This document shows positions 35,370 through 48,480 of a stretch of DNA of 64,000 bases, piece after piece. A program made the translations under genes and the position numbers. The stretch lies in assembly GCA_024500155.1 (NCBI GenBank), contig CM044873.1, forward strand, positions 3,353,001 to 3,417,000, read 5' to 3'. The notes beneath the pieces are model-generated. The model had not been told where the DNA came from and made no database searches. It saw only the letters and a list, made by a program, of their open reading frames with translations. Positions within the stretch are counted from its first letter, which is position 1. Each line of letters starts with the position of its first letter. This DNA is from Chenopodium formosanum. Taxonomy: Eukaryota; Streptophyta; Magnoliopsida; Caryophyllales; Amaranthaceae.

Positions 35370-38300
35370 GCACTTGCTTTAATTGTATTGTATTGTGCTA
35401 GGAATTAGCATGGTTTCTGGCATGATTACAGCTTAACAATGGCAGAAATTAGGGAAGAATAAGGCTGATTATATTGATAATATGTGAATTACACTAATAG
35501 AAGGATAATTCCACTTTCGAGAGGTGGATGCTCTCCTAACATGAGCTTTCGAGAGGCTCACTCTCTCCCAATAAGAATCCTCACAATATTCAATATGATA
35601 ATTACTCCTCCTAATGAGGTCTATTTATAGAAAAAGTCTCATAACTAACTCTTTCTTATTCCTCAAGACACTACTAATAGGCTATGACTAATGTGCCCCT
35701 CCCTCAAATGTTGATTCCTTGCAATACCCGCCGCCCAAACATTCACCTTGTCCTCAAGGTGGTTTATAATCGAAACTGGATTCCCGGTCTCTGACCCAGC
35801 TCTCAAATAAGACAAAGGCGAGAGAAAACTGCACTAAGAATTCCTGATCATTGTTGAAAATTCGTGCTCCCTCTTGTGAACCTCCTATGGCAGAAAAATC
35901 TGAAAGCATGTTAGGAGAGCATAGTATTGAATTTTGGGTAGAGTTGGTCTTCGTGGACTTGGGATTTGTTGGCTGTGGGTAGGGGAAATTGCAATGAACA
36001 ATTTGGGTGATGAATTTGGGTTTTAAAAATGATGTTGGATGGATGGGCCTAAGTTTACCAAACCCAAAATCGGAAGAGTTTAATTTGTAAGTCACTCCAA
36101 AAGATGATAGGTTGGGCTTTAAATGAGTAAGCCCATTCATTCTCAAAAACCCACTATGGCAATCTATTTTGTCTGAAGCACGTGAGAGCTGGTTGATAAA
36201 TTTTCCAATATCTTCAAGGTATATTACTATAATACCCTTACTAGAACTTTTCATTTTTGACTTCCTCTCCAAGCCAACAAAATATCCACTCAAGCTTTTC
36301 CCATACTCTTCTCTTTCTAAAGGTTTCTGGAAACCACCAAGCAACCACCCTTGAAGTTTTCCACCGGCGAATCCGCCGCTCACAAAGGGCCTACTACCGA
36401 CCAAGCCACCTCTGGCCAGAACACCACCGCCGGAAAACCCGCTAGAGAAATCACCATTCCTCACCCCACTACTCAAAACAACGTACATAATCCAACAACC
36501 TACATCACCACCTGTCTCGCCGGCATAAAAACCAGGGCCACCACCAGACCCGTTTCCTCCAGCACCAACACGATCGAACATTCCTCTTGGCGATTTTCGT
36601 GCGAGACTAATACATTCATAACTCTGTTTTTCGCCGGCAACACCTCCCTGACCCCTACTTTTCCAGCCACCATATCTACCGGCGGAAAATTCTTCTCTAC
36701 CTCTGCTAAAACCTCTTGGGAAAACACTCAAAATACTTCCAGATCTACTTGTCTTACCATTACAAGCTTCTGATCTCACAAGTCCTCCACCTGCATTCTC
36801 CACACCCGCGCCACTGCGAAAACCACCGGTTAGGTCATCGGCGGTCGAGCTTATCTCCAAATCTGCCTTCTCCACCATTGCGCCACTAGAGAGGCCACTC
36901 ACGACGGAGTAGAAGTACCGGTCAGATCTGAAAATTTTCAGTTCCTCCACCATCTTGTCCTCCTGTGATGGAAGTTCCTCCTCACCACAAGACAACTCGG
37001 AGGTGGCCGACTCACTGACCTGAGGTTCATCTTCCTCGAAGTCTTCGTGAAGTACTCCTGACCCTAATTTGATTCGAGAAATTGCATCCTCAAAAATCTT
37101 CTCTATGTTATGGCACAATCGATCTGTTATTTCATCAATTTTTGCCTCAATTTCTGGCTGTGAGAACATGTCAGCGAACTCACTGTTCACAGGCACGTTC
37201 GCCAGACTTCCAGCAAGGTCACCGGAGACCGAAGATTAGGGAGAGTTTAAGAAGATGATTAAGCAAAATTTAAGCTAAATAACGGATATTTGTATTGAAG
37301 ATCAATGTAATCTAACAATACAATTACTCTTCATTCGAGAGGAAGAGTAGCTCTCCCAAAACTAAGCCAAGCTTAACAATAATTTTCTGGATGATCCTTA
37401 CTCCTCCTAATGAGGTCTATTTATAGAAAAAGTCTCATAACTAACTCTAACTTATTCCTCAAGACACTACTAATAGGCTATGACTAATGTGCCCCTCCCT
37501 CAAATGTTGACTCCTTGCATATTGTGATGAAAACTCTGTGTTTCTTTTATTTATGCTGGAAAACCTCATCACTAAATTATGAGGCCAGTAAATTTCATTG
37601 AATTATGCTTCTTTGATATCTTTGAGACAGGGAGAATTCCTATGTTTAAACCTTAATGAAAGGGGATTCAAAGCTTGTCCACGGATTTCCTGGTCATTTA
37701 CTAATATTTTGGCTTTGTTTGACTTGAAAAAAAATTCAAATCTCACAAAATATGCTCCCTTCATACTTTTTTTATTTTCTTCTTGAATTTAGCTTATTTA
37801 TTTATGTTTATTAATACTTGTCATTTTTGAATACTAATGCTGTATTCCCTTAGTGAAACCAAATTTGCCGTTTAGAATTCGAAAGAATATTATTGATCAC
37901 ATTTGGATGCTGGTGCAGTACTTGTCATGTTTTAAATTCTTAATACATGTGCGGTGACCTAAAAGTGCATGGTTTTGTTTTTTTTTTGGTTTTTTTTTTT
38001 TTTTTTTTTTAATTCTGGGAAGTATCCTCTTTGAGACACTGCAAGTTAGCTCTGGGTGGCTTAACACTTTTCTTTTTGAAACTGAATTAGCAATATGATA
38101 ATTGACCAAGCCCTTTTTTCAAGCAATGACTTACACAATCACGATAGCTGGAGCAGTTAAACTATATGTTTTTTTATTGACATGTCTGTTGTTTCCCTCT
38201 TCCAATTCATCAGGTGAAGGATCAAGGGAAGGAATGACTGTCAAGGGGCCTATTATTGGTGGTCCTTTTGAATTGATTAATACTGATCACCAAATAGTTA

Positions 38301-39026
38301 CTGAGCGGGATCTTCATGGACACTGGGTACTCTTATACTTTGGTTATACATCATCACCTGATATCGGGCCAGAGGAAGTGCAGAAAATGGCAAAGGCCAT
38401 TGACATTTTAGGTTCAATGCATTCACCTTTATCTATCAATGCTTTTTTTGTTCTTGATTGTGATAAATCTCTGACATTTTCTATTTGTTGTCACTAGAGT
38501 CAAAACATAATGTTAAGCTTCTACCTGTTTTTGTCACAATTGATCCCCAGCGTGACTCTCCTCAACAGCTAAAAATGTATCTTAGAGGTGGGTTTTCTTA
38601 TTCCATTTAAATGTCTTCATCCTTGTTATATTATATAATGTTGCGAGCGCTGAAATTAGCTTACAATTGATGCCTCATTTCTACTCCTTCAAGAATGCAG
38701 AGTTTGATCCAAGAATAATGGGGTTAACCGGATCTGTTAACTCTATAAGGCAAATAGCACAAGAATATCGAGTTTTTTTTAAGAAGGTTGAAGAGGACGG
38801 GAGTGATTATCTAATTGAATCATCCCATAATATGTAAATTCCCTCTGAAACCCTTTATTCCACTTTCTGTCCAGTGAGATTGCATTTTCATGGATGTGAT
38901 GGATTGTGTAGGTACTTGATAAGCCCAAATATGGAAATAATGAGATGTTTTGGGGTAGAGTATAATGCTACGGAGCTGGCAGATGCTATAGGCAAAGAGT
39001 TGAGGAAGCAATCTGGATCTTCCTAG
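33126..39026 (+). CDS. HCC2: HCC2, SCO1-like protein lacking the copper-binding cysteines
   Basis: Seven exons: 33126-33190, 34926-35076, 35241-35307, 38214-38411, 38498-38587, 38701-38833 and 38912-39026 (819 nt, 272 residues). Phases join cleanly at every GT..AG intron. Residues 1-60 are a basic mitochondrial presequence. One membrane segment (PLMALAIPVALLGLAGYA, about 67-84) anchors it in the inner membrane. The SCO/thioredoxin-like domain follows from about residue 104 (VKGPIIGGPFELI). In SCO1/HCC1 the motif is CPDIC. Here it is SPDIG (142-146), so both Cu-ligand cysteines are absent, as I recall for Arabidopsis HCC2. A direct role in Cu(A) delivery to cytochrome c oxidase is therefore unlikely, and a redox or stress role has been proposed for HCC2. 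Length fits (about 276). Intron 3 holds an LTR-type insertion. Confidence 0.92.
34504..34526. repeat. Poly(C) run in HCC2 intron 1
   Basis: About twenty consecutive C bases in otherwise AT-rich intron sequence. It could be a true G/C tract or a sequencing/assembly artefact. Confidence 0.8.
35319..35368. repeat. (AC)n microsatellite in HCC2 intron 3
   Basis: About 25 AC dinucleotides begin a few bases after the exon 3 donor. They are likely polymorphic. Confidence 0.95.
35396..37519 (-). mobile_element. Non-autonomous LTR retrotransposon in HCC2 intron 3
   Basis: The 2,124-bp element is flanked by the 5-bp duplication TATTG (35391-35395 and 37520-37524). On the minus strand it starts TGCAAGGA and ends TAGCA. 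About 130 bp at 35592-35723 and 37388-37519 are near-identical direct repeats (the shared part of the LTRs). The left LTR spans about 328 bp (35396-35723). The right one diverges toward the interior. The internal part holds one 480-codon frame but no reverse transcriptase, RNase H or integrase. Just inside the left LTR another minus frame reads NHLEDKVNVWAAGI, reminiscent of the LEDKV end of plant gypsy polyproteins. It is inserted antisense to HCC2, probably spliced out, and is best described as a TRIM/LARD-like element. Confidence 0.75.
35754..37196 (-). CDS. Internal open reading frame of the LTR element, unknown
   Basis: A 480-codon frame between the two repeats. It begins MPVNSEFADMFSQPEIEAKI, followed by an acidic region (HEDFEEDEPQVSES) and a long Gly/Arg/Ser-rich region. 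The tail is Asn/Pro-rich and ends DYKPP. No zinc knuckle, aspartic protease motif, RT or integrase is seen. The N-terminal quarter could be a gag-like remnant or a captured host fragment. The Gly-rich centre looks translated by chance from GC-rich DNA. I cannot assign a function, and expression is doubtful. Confidence 0.35.
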   Translation of the reverse strand: MPVNSEFADMFSQPEIEAKIDEITDRLCHNIEKIFEDAISRIKLGSGVLHEDFEEDEPQVSESATSELSCGEEELPSQEDKMVEELKIFRSDRYFYSVVSGLSSGAMVEKADLEISSTADDLTGGFRSGAGVENAGGGLVRSEACNGKTSRSGSILSVFPRGFSRGREEFSAGRYGGWKSRGQGGVAGEKQSYECISLARKSPRGMFDRVGAGGNGSGGGPGFYAGETGGDVGCWIMYVVLSSGVRNGDFSSGFSGGGVLARGGLVGSRPFVSGGFAGGKLQGWLLGGFQKPLEREEYGKSLSGYFVGLERKSKMKSSSKGIIVIYLEDIGKFINQLSRASDKIDCHSGFLRMNGLTHLKPNLSSFGVTYKLNSSDFGFGKLRPIHPTSFLKPKFITQIVHCNFPYPQPTNPKSTKTNSTQNSILCSPNMLSDFSAIGGSQEGARIFNNDQEFLVQFSLAFVLFESWVRDRESSFDYKPP

Positions 39027-42000
39027 AGGTAAGAGGAGCTATTTTTTTTTATTGGGAAAATTTATTTGATTCATCTTTTCATTGTTGGGTAAGCCTGTCA
39101 ATATCCAAAATTCTCTATAACAATTATATGCATTTTGTGCTATAGGTACATGTGTCTTATAACTTTAAGATTCACGAAATTTTAGGATATCCATTTCAAT
39201 AAAACGCAACCCCCGGCCTTCTATAAGTAATATCATGATTTAATATGTTAAACCTTTGTAGAAAGTTAATGATATTGATATGCTCCATTTGGAAAGTTTT
39301 GGCTTGCACATGCTATGAGAGAATTGCTGTAGTGTAGCTGGTTAATTGAATCTTTTTTCAAGATCTTCATCCACTAGTTTGGCACTGGCTGTACCCTGTC
39401 TGAATGATATGCAGCTACCTTTATATGAGCTGATCACTATCTCTTGCTCTCAAGTACTGGAGGATTTGACATGAAAAGTGTAAGTGCATGTAAAGTCTTG
39501 TAATTTTGTGATACTGAAGTTTTTAATATAACCTTTGACTTTACATGTGATAGACATGTTATTTAACCTATCTTGGATAAAGGAAATGTAGGAGTATTTA
39601 TTCTGGAATGGAAATTAGGCTAAAGCTGAACTTAAAGCATAATTGAACCCTAAACATAGCAAGTTTTATAAATGAGGGATACTTCACAATCACAAGGATT
39701 GTCTAGTATAGATTATAGAATGATTCTTACTTTTGTTGTACAGAGTGGGAGGACGGAGTAAGGAGGTATATATTATGTGGATGGGTGATTGAAGTACTTA
39801 GGAACAGTCGTACATAACACATCACTTTTCTTTGTCTTCATTTCTTCCCAGCATATTCTGTATGCAAAATTATAAAACAACTAATGTCATCTATTACCAG
39901 TCTATTTACCATTCCTTGAGAGTGACTTTAGACTTTTAGAGAGGGTGGGGGGATCATTTGTTCTCATTAAACTGCAACAATATTACTTTCACATTATTTA
40001 TATGCTACATTTTGACCATATTTGGTGATTTGTACTTAGTTAAATAGATATAACAATGAGGAATGTCAGGGGTCTTTTTGGATTTGTCAAAGTACATATC
40101 TTTATAGTATCAACTTTTAATATTTAACCAATTTTTTTATAATTATATTAGTGGTTCAAGTCCTGCATTGGCAAAATTGTTGCAACTAATTATTAACAAA
40201 GGAATTATGGAGGATGAAAGCTTTGTAGGGTAACAATTTCATTATATTCATATGATTTGGAACTATGTCGCATGGATATAGCCTGGGAACAGTAAAATGA
40301 TTTGGTAGGTAGCAAGCAGTTCCAGATCATGAAATCCAAAATAGATACAACAAAACACTACTCTTAATTACCATTAGTATAGAAATTGACATCAGCAACA
40401 TATTCATTTTTTACTATTGATGACGTGAGACAGGCTTGTTGGCTATCATGTCATTTTCATTTCTGTAAGAATGATTTTTAGAAAGCATAGCCAGCTATGG
40501 GAAAGTAGATATCTTTAGGATGAAAAAACTCTAGGTCTGATTCTATGATTCAATTACTAGAATTTAACAGTGTTTTTAGTAAATTGTGTTTCCAAACTCG
40601 GAAATATGCAACTCGTGTAAAGCAGGGTGGCATTTTTTATTTATTTATTATTTTTTTTTTATGATGACAGTTGAGGAGCTGCAAGTCATTTACTAGAATT
40701 ACTAGAGTTCAATAGCCTATAAACATCCGTAATTACTACGTCCCTACTACTGTTCTCTGGCATGAATCCTTTCTGGACATTAGGCAGCAACAATATACGG
40801 TGAATTGCTGATGCAGTTGACCTTACAATTAAGGATGTTTGTTTGTGTGTCTCAATCATTTCCAGAATAATGTTCTGGTGCATCTTGGTGTCGGAGTGCA
40901 AGTTGGAACTTTTTCAACACAATGTAGGTAACTAGATATCTCTGTACTTTTATAAAGTATGGATTATCTGCTTATGGTATAGTGTTGACCTGCACGTTGT
41001 TGCAAAATAGTGTACGACCTGGTCCTGAATTAATTCTCATCATTATTGTGATACAAAGTCAATTTTGGTAAGATGTCTTATCAGCCTAGGGATGGGTGAC
41101 AAAGGTATAAAACGAGGAATGATTTATTTATAATAATTATAATATATACATTCCGTAATTGTATAATAATCATCTTGTTATTTAACGATTATAAAATATA
41201 AACACATTTGATTTTTTTTTTTTTTTAATTACTTATTCCTTGTTCCTTTAGGATGCAAAAGATCCCATTTGTGATGGAATCAAGTATTTTGGATGTCTCA
41301 GGCTCGTAGTTAGGTGGAAGATACACGACGCCAACTTACCTTCTGTTTTTTAGCTTCTTGGAAACTTCTCAGATTAGAACTACTTTGGAGGACATGGCTC
41401 AGTCTTATGGATTGTGTGTTTTTGCTATCTGGAATTAATACTGATTTTTACCCAAGCTGGCATGTTTTATTTTGCCATTTCATTAACGTAGGTTGAGCTT
41501 TGAATAAGTAGCCTAAGACAAATCAAATGTGATTTGATTAGCTATTATATTATAGAAAACTACCCTTTACGTCATTGACTCAATTGTAGAGTTTTTTAAT
41601 CCTCTTGGTTTTATAAACTTTTGTTTATTAACTCACTTGACTACTCTTTACTCTTCATCAGATAAAATAATGTTTCATTTCGATTAATGTTGTCAAATAC
41701 AAATGGTTATTCTATTATACCGTTTAAATTTAGACATTTCTAATTGTCAGAATTCTTAGAATTAGAAGTGACTGTAGGTTGAATTGATGCAATGTGAATC
41801 AGTATTTAAACTATAGGCTTGTTTTGATAGCAGGATTAGCATCAGGTTTGCCCCACTGTGCTTGAACAATCTCCTACCTAAGTTGAGTTCAGCGAGCTGG
41901 GCTGATTTAGTTTCAGGCTTGTTTAAGCTGGGTAAGGTTTCCAACCAAGTGAGCCAACATTTTGTTGGCAGTTGCTGATACTTTAAGCTTATATAATTTT

Positions 42001-43479
42001 AGATAAGAATTTTATACGCAGCACCTTGACAATGTCGGGATGTACCTTTCCTAAGGTGCACCGTTTATATGTTGCAGATACGGAGTTATCTTTAGCACCG
42101 TTAATATCTTGCAAATACGGAGTTATCATTAGCATAGGTGTTTACTTACTATATGGCATATACAATTGAAAGAGATAAATTCTCGTGAGCAAATGATGAA
42201 AATGGTAAGAAATCATATAGCACTAATTGCGCAGATACTCTCCATAGTGTAAAATCTCGTGTGCTAAACTGCTAATCCTGAAATTGTTAAGTATGTGGCC
42301 AAGTGAAGATAAGTATCAGATTAGCTGACGATTATTACACCTCATACATGATTAATTTTGGAAAGAAATTTTTTTTGTACAGGTAAGACACGTCATATTT
42401 GATTGGGATTTGAATTTCCAGCTGGAAAATAAAAATTAAACATTAACTAGGATTTTATTGTCCTTAACTGAAGTAGTATAGTCTGAAACTGCTATGTTCT
42501 TGCACATTAATTTGTGGTACAAAAATGACTTTGTATTACGGCAAATACTAGTACGAAGTACCGAGTATAATTTTATGGAAAATGAACCATACTTGTATTT
42601 GACAGCTCTTTGAGAGAAATCAGATAGTAAAGGAGCTAGTAATCATACCTGGAGTTAATATAAAATTTACGTAATTACGTCTTCCTTTTCCTCCCTCTAA
42701 TCTTTTTATATTAAGTATTTTCCTATATTTTCTGTGTGTAATTTGAGGACAACAAGGACTCAACACCAAAAATTATGGGGCTGTTTTTTCTTGATTTGTT
42801 TATTAAATTTAAAAGAAATATAAATTGGGTTTCTAAAAATCTAGAGATCCTGATTATCTACAAATGACCTGGTCTCCTAGCTTTTCTCCTTCCCATCCAC
42901 CAACCCAAATTTTTTTTTTTTTCCAAATGGAAATCAAGTTGACAATTGAGGAAAAATAAGTTGGAAAAAAAAGGAAAAATAAAATAAAACATATTATATT
43001 AAAAAAAATATCCTTCAAGTAAAAAAACTTTTTGAGCAAAATCTTTGAAATAATTATTTTATATTTGTTCAGAACATAAGTTGGCTCCCACCTTCTTTTC
43101 CCCCTCCTCTTTCTCTCTCTCTCTTGCATTGCATTGTCAATATTTGGTTGAATATCTTGAACAAAGAATAAAAAGGGTGATCAAATTAGGAGAAAATCAA
43201 AGGTAATAAGGTTGGCATTTATTGTCTTCTCTTTTTTGTATGATAAAATGAGATGATTGTTGATAACATAAGATGAACAGCCCTACTTTGTAAGGGAGGG
43301 TTGTTTTTTTCTCATCCTTGTTCATTTTGAAACTTTCAATTTCGTTTTTACAACTTCACATGCATGGATGCTGGAAATTTCTTCTTGAGTAGGCTGGAAT
43401 AGATGGTGTTTGATTGGGATTATCGTCGGGAATAAGTCATCGTTGTTACATATTGTTTGGTAAAAAATCAAGGGAAAAC
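39027..43479. other. Intergenic region between HCC2 and the TTL gene, no gene seen
   Basis: 4.4 kb with only short spurious frames. A repeated GATACGGAGTTATC / AATACGGAGTTATC pair is at 42078 and 42115. A TACTTCGTA complement is at 42552-42560. A CT-rich tract at 43101-43125 lies within the likely TTL promoter or 5' UTR. The first few hundred bases are probably HCC2 3' UTR. Confidence 0.5.
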
Positions 43480-46400
43480 ATGAGCAGTGGCGCTTCATCA
43501 CCGGATCAGAAGAAATCAGGGTGTGGGCTGCTGGGGGCTGTTTTTGGAGGAACAAAAAAATTTTGGCCTAGAAGAACCACGTCAACAGGTTCCCTTCCTA
43601 GCCAACATGGTAGCCTTAATGACGTAGACAGCCCCAAGAAAATTCCGAGTGATGGCCACAATTCCAAGAAGAGACGAGGCAGTTTTGATGACCTTGATGC
43701 TAACAGCAGCGTCTCTTCTCAACCTTCCTCTAGCCGAGGTGGCCCTAAACCTCAACAGAAATTCCCTCCTGTTCGATTACAACAGCAGCAACAGCAACAT
43801 CATGTTAGAAGACCGTCCTCAAATGACACAACCGTAGTGCAAGCTTCAAGAAGCCCGACACCAGCACAGAATCAGAATCGAAGTAATGGTCATAATACAA
43901 ATACAAAGAAGATGCCTCCAAAGGAAGCATTGGGGATATCTGGTGAGTTAGAGATGATGATAGCTGAGCACCAGAAGGGTAGAGGAGGGATTAATCTTGT
44001 CCGAGCTTCATCTGGCAATGTGATGGTCCATAGTAGTTTAGGTAACTTGAGGCAGCCTGGGGGATCCCCTTATATATATACAAAACCAGCCTCCAATGGC
44101 AAGCCACCAGAAGAACAACAAGCTCCTAAAAATATTATAAACTTTTCATCAAAATATTCAACTAGTGGGATAGGGAATATTGTGAACAAGAAGCAGATAG
44201 AAAACGGGGAGAAAGCAACAGGTGGGACTTCTCTATGTCGAGCATTGTCTTGTAGGATGGACCCTGAGGAGTTGAAGATATTGGGGAATGAAGATTATAA
44301 GAATGGCAACTTTGCAGAAGCCTTAGCTTTGTATGAACGAGCCATTGATTTGGACCCCTCCAAGGCTTCCTACAGGAGTAATAAGAGTGCTGCTTTGACA
44401 GCTCTAGGGCGGCTTCTTGAGGCTGTTTTTGAGTGCAGAGAAGCCATTGGTATAGAGCCCAATTACCACAGGGCTCACCATCGTTTGGCTAATCTTTATC
44501 TAAGGTACATAATTACAATGGCACTTTATTCACCGAACTACATCAGCCATATGATTGGTTCTGTAATTTTTTTTGGATATGTTTTCATGTAGAAAATCTG
44601 TACGATTTTTTTCAGATTAGGAGAAGCAGAAAAGGCTATTTATCATTTCAAACGAGCAGGGCCAGAAGCCGACCCAGATACAATGAGTAAAGCAAAGCTT
44701 GTTCTTGGACACATGAAGAAGTGTGAGGAGGCTAAGAGGTTGAAGGATTGGCACACCGTGCTCAGAGAATCTGGGAATACCATAGCTGCTGGAGCAGATT
44801 CTGCGCCTATGGTTAGTATCTTTTGCATTGTGTGACTAGTTATTTGTTCAACATAAGCGTAAGAGAGACAAATTTCAAAAACTGCTATGTAAGTTATTAA
44901 CATTGTTGATGTTTTTTCTTATTTATTTACTTGAACAAAGATATTTGCATTACAAGCTGAGGCATATTTAAAGCTCCATCGGCCTCAAGATGCCGTAGCA
45001 ACATGGGAAAACGGTCCAGATTTTGATATGGATCAGTGTACCAAGTTCTATGGCTCTGCAGGGAATGCTATGTTATTGTTGATCAGGGCTCAGGTTGACA
45101 TGGCTGCAGGAAGGTTAGTCTGTCCCATTTTATTATATTTTCAAATCTTGATTGTCATTTGTTGTTTCCCTCTTCAGGCTTTGCTAGTATATAAGTAATG
45201 TAACTACAAACGAGGGGTAAAAGAATGATTAAATTTAACCAAAAAAGTCAATTAGTAGCATAAATTAGTTGATAGCATGATGATTTTGCTAAAAATGTAC
45301 TGTAAGACAGCTCAAAATGTTGGTAGAAGATAACTGTACATTAATCTAGTAAATTAGTAATCCCAACCAATCACACCAACTGTGCTTTAAAAACTGCTCT
45401 AGATGAATTCGTCGTGTGAATTATTTCTGTGGTCTACTAACAAACTTGTCAACCAAGATTAACAAGCTTCGATTCAAAATAAATAAATTAATTTGTCGTT
45501 GTCAAATCATTTTTTTTCTTTTGAAAGTGCTGTAGAACTTTCTGTCATACTGAGGGTGGTTAATCTTTGTTACTATTGTTTTAATCTAACATTCACTCCT
45601 GTCCTAATCTTAGATACTGTTAATTTAAATAACATCCAGTCCTGTCTTACCATTTGCATGCTGAAATACTATTCTTTTGCTTTCTTATTTTGAGATTATT
45701 CATTCCAGGCCAATTCTCCTAATTACTCTGATTATCTACTCTAGTCCACCACTATACCCAAAATTTAATTTCAATGATTCTTTTCTAAGTTATGTAAAAA
45801 AGTCTAATAGTGTGCCACTTTTCATAATATAAAAGCAGGGCCTACAATCATGCTTAGCTACGGTTCATGCTGACTCTTTGCAAATTAGTTCTAAATGACT
45901 AATCTTATTGAATACTAGTTCAAGAATGGCTCTCATATGTGACACATTTGATCTAATATCTCCTGATAACCTTGAAGGATCAAACTTTTAGTTATAATAT
46001 CATATTAGGTTGAGCACATACCAAAATTTCTCATTTCTGTGGAATGTTGATGCCACAACTTAATGTTTCATAATACGGCCTGATTTTGTTGTTAATATAG
46101 GCACTGTACAAGTTTTTTTTTTTTTTTTCATTTCTTGATTCAAACTGAATTTGTGGAGAATTCATAATCTTCATAATGTAAGAAAAAGTAGCTTTTAAAC
46201 TCTTAGAGGGGATTGCAGGTTTGATGATGCAATGGAAGCAATCCAACATGCAGGTAAATTAGACCCATCCAACAGGGAGGTGGGTGTTGTGACACGAAGG
46301 GCTCGAGCCGTGTCCAATGCTCGAGCTCGTGGGAATGACTTTTTCAATGAGGGCAGGTTCTCAGAAGCTTGTGTTGCTTATGGCCAAGGACTTGAGCATG

Positions 46401-47719
46401 ACCCCCAAAATTCAGTCTTGCTTTGCAACCGAGCAGCTTGTCGTGCCAAACTCAGGCAGTTTGAGAAAGCAATAGAGGACTGTACTGCTGCACTTAACGC
46501 TCGTCCCTCTTATACCAAGGCTAGACTAAGAAGAGCCGACTGTAATGTTAAGGTATAGGGTTTATCTTTTCTGATGCAATCCCATTGGAGTGCTGGTTAT
46601 ATATGCTTCCTTTTTTTATGTATGTCCATGAATAATGAAAATATAGAATATGTTAGCATACTTTCGACCACATTTTACTTTCAGCACTCCTTTTTATAGA
46701 TTGTCTTCCTTAGGGTATAAAAACTGTTCTAGATTAATTTGGGAAAGGCTATCTCTCCTGGCAATCGCTTAACTGGTTGCTATTGTCGTTTATCCCTAAT
46801 AGATGATGGCAGAATACCTGTCTGACAGTTGCCTAATTAGTTAAATAGTTGGCACATTGAAGAAGGATAATGCTCACATAATCCACAGTCTGTCATATTT
46901 ACCATGTTTCATTCCATCACAAGATATATTTTGGTGTTGAGTCTTGAGTGTTACATATCAAAGGATGTGCGTGCATACATGATTGAATTTTGTTTTCTGC
47001 AAATATCATCAGTTGCAAAAATGGGAAGCTGCTGTAAGAGACTATGAAATCCTATTCCAAGAATCACCTGGAGACGAGGACATGGCAAAGGCATTTTTTA
47101 AGGTAGAGGTGCAGCTCAAGAAGCAGCGGGGAGAAGATGTGTCAAACATGAAATTTGGAAATGACTGTCTAGTCAAAATCCAAAGTGATGAACACTTCAA
47201 AAGTGTGACATCCTGGCCTGGTAAACTAACTGTTATTTAGTGTTCCTGATAATATATTGAAGTTCATAATGCATGCTTAGCAATTTGTATATATGATGGA
47301 TCATTATGCAGGTCTATCAGTGGCCTTGTTCTGTAATAAGCCAGGGGAGAGACAAACACTGCAATTCAGTGAACAACTCTGCAAGAGATACCAAACCGTA
47401 AAATTTCTCAAGGTCAATCTCAACTTTTGATTGGTTGATGTTACCATTTTGAAACTTAGGGCCAATCAGACACTCAGACTTTATTAGTTATAGTATGCGC
47501 GCCAAATAGGCCATAATGCACAAACTGTCAATGATCATCTGAATTTTAATCCTTGCTTACATTCAGGTTGAAGTTGAAGATTACCAAAGCTTGGTGAAAT
47601 CTGAGGGTGTCGGCTCATTGCCAGCCTTCAAGATATACCAAAGTGGTTCGAGGGTTAAAGAAATTCGCGGAGAAGATCATGAATCCTTAGAGTGCTCAAT
47701 CAAAGAGTATACAAGCTAG
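43480..47719 (+). CDS. TTL: TPR-repeat thioredoxin-like (TTL family) protein
   Basis: Seven exons: 43480-44504, 44616-44811, 44941-45113, 46219-46552, 47013-47220, 47312-47412 and 47567-47719 (2,190 nt, 729 residues). Phases agree at all joins. The start is the first in-frame ATG (MSSGASSPDQKKSGCG). Residues 1 to about 258 are Ser/Gln/Pro/basic-rich and disordered. TPR repeats begin at MDPEELKILGNEDYKNGNFAEALALYERAIDLDPSKASYRSN (residue 260 on) and a second TPR group includes ARGNDFFNEGRFSEACVAYGQGLEHDPQN. The C-terminal 100 residues form a thioredoxin-like fold (VKFLKVEVEDYQSLVKSEGVGSLPAFKIY) without a CxxC pair, so it is redox-inactive. In Arabidopsis, TTL proteins are scaffolds in brassinosteroid, stress and cell-wall signalling. 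Which TTL/TPR paralogue this is, is not settled. Confidence 0.93.
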
Positions 47720-48480
47720 CATACATGAGAAAAGCATTGTAGAGAAAGTCCGTCATTCTTTCATTAATTTTATATTTTTTCTGGCTATATTATAGTGCCT
47801 GGTTGGAGTGTCAAGAAAAGATAAGTTTCTTAGGATACAGTTTCCATGACTAGGGTTACATATATGGCAGGAAGGAAAAGAAAGGAGGGAACTGCAGGGA
47901 AATCTGAATCATTTTGTTTCAATTTAGATTTGATCCTGTTGATTTGCCAGCTTACTCAGAAAATTTCTTTATCAGTTCATTTTGTGGGATGACTTTTGCA
48001 GAAAATTAAAGATATACATTGTGAACTTCTGAACTCCATATCTTAGTAAAATGAAGTTTAGGGTAGAGAGTAAAACCATCTTATAATAATCATATTGCAA
48101 GACATAGAATAGTACTCTTAGTAAGTTATTAAAAGTAACTACCAGAGGAATAAGGTGGAAATTAGTATGATTTTAAAACGGCAAAACGTAGTATGAGACA
48201 GTCTTACAAAAACTTAACGAGAGACATGTCGACTTTTTTTGCGTGAATTTGTTAGACTCTACTCATGGTCTTCAATCTTCATTGAGAATTTGAGACTCTC
48301 TCCTTTTCTATTGGGTCTAGACTCTGGACCAGAGCAGCCCTTGAGAATGTTTGATAGTCTTTGATGGGTATGTAGATATTGTAATGCCAAGTGGCGCTTC
48401 AAAAGGATGCCAAGTGCCAAGAAAAGATGTTTCATATATACTGCTAATCCGAATATATTTTATGGCGTTTACTTGGGATA
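47720..48480. other. 3' flank of the TTL gene
   Basis: Presumed 3' UTR, then unclassified sequence up to the satellite array. A decayed GAGACAGTCTTAC copy is near 48195. No gene is seen. Confidence 0.5.

Noticed and set aside
39027..43479. Search for a gene between HCC2 and TTL
   Set aside because: Only frames up to about 90 codons without family motifs or matching splice sites.
43414..43479. Upstream extension of the TTL protein by 22 residues
   Set aside because: It would need a TTG start. The first ATG in frame is at 43480 and fits the family.
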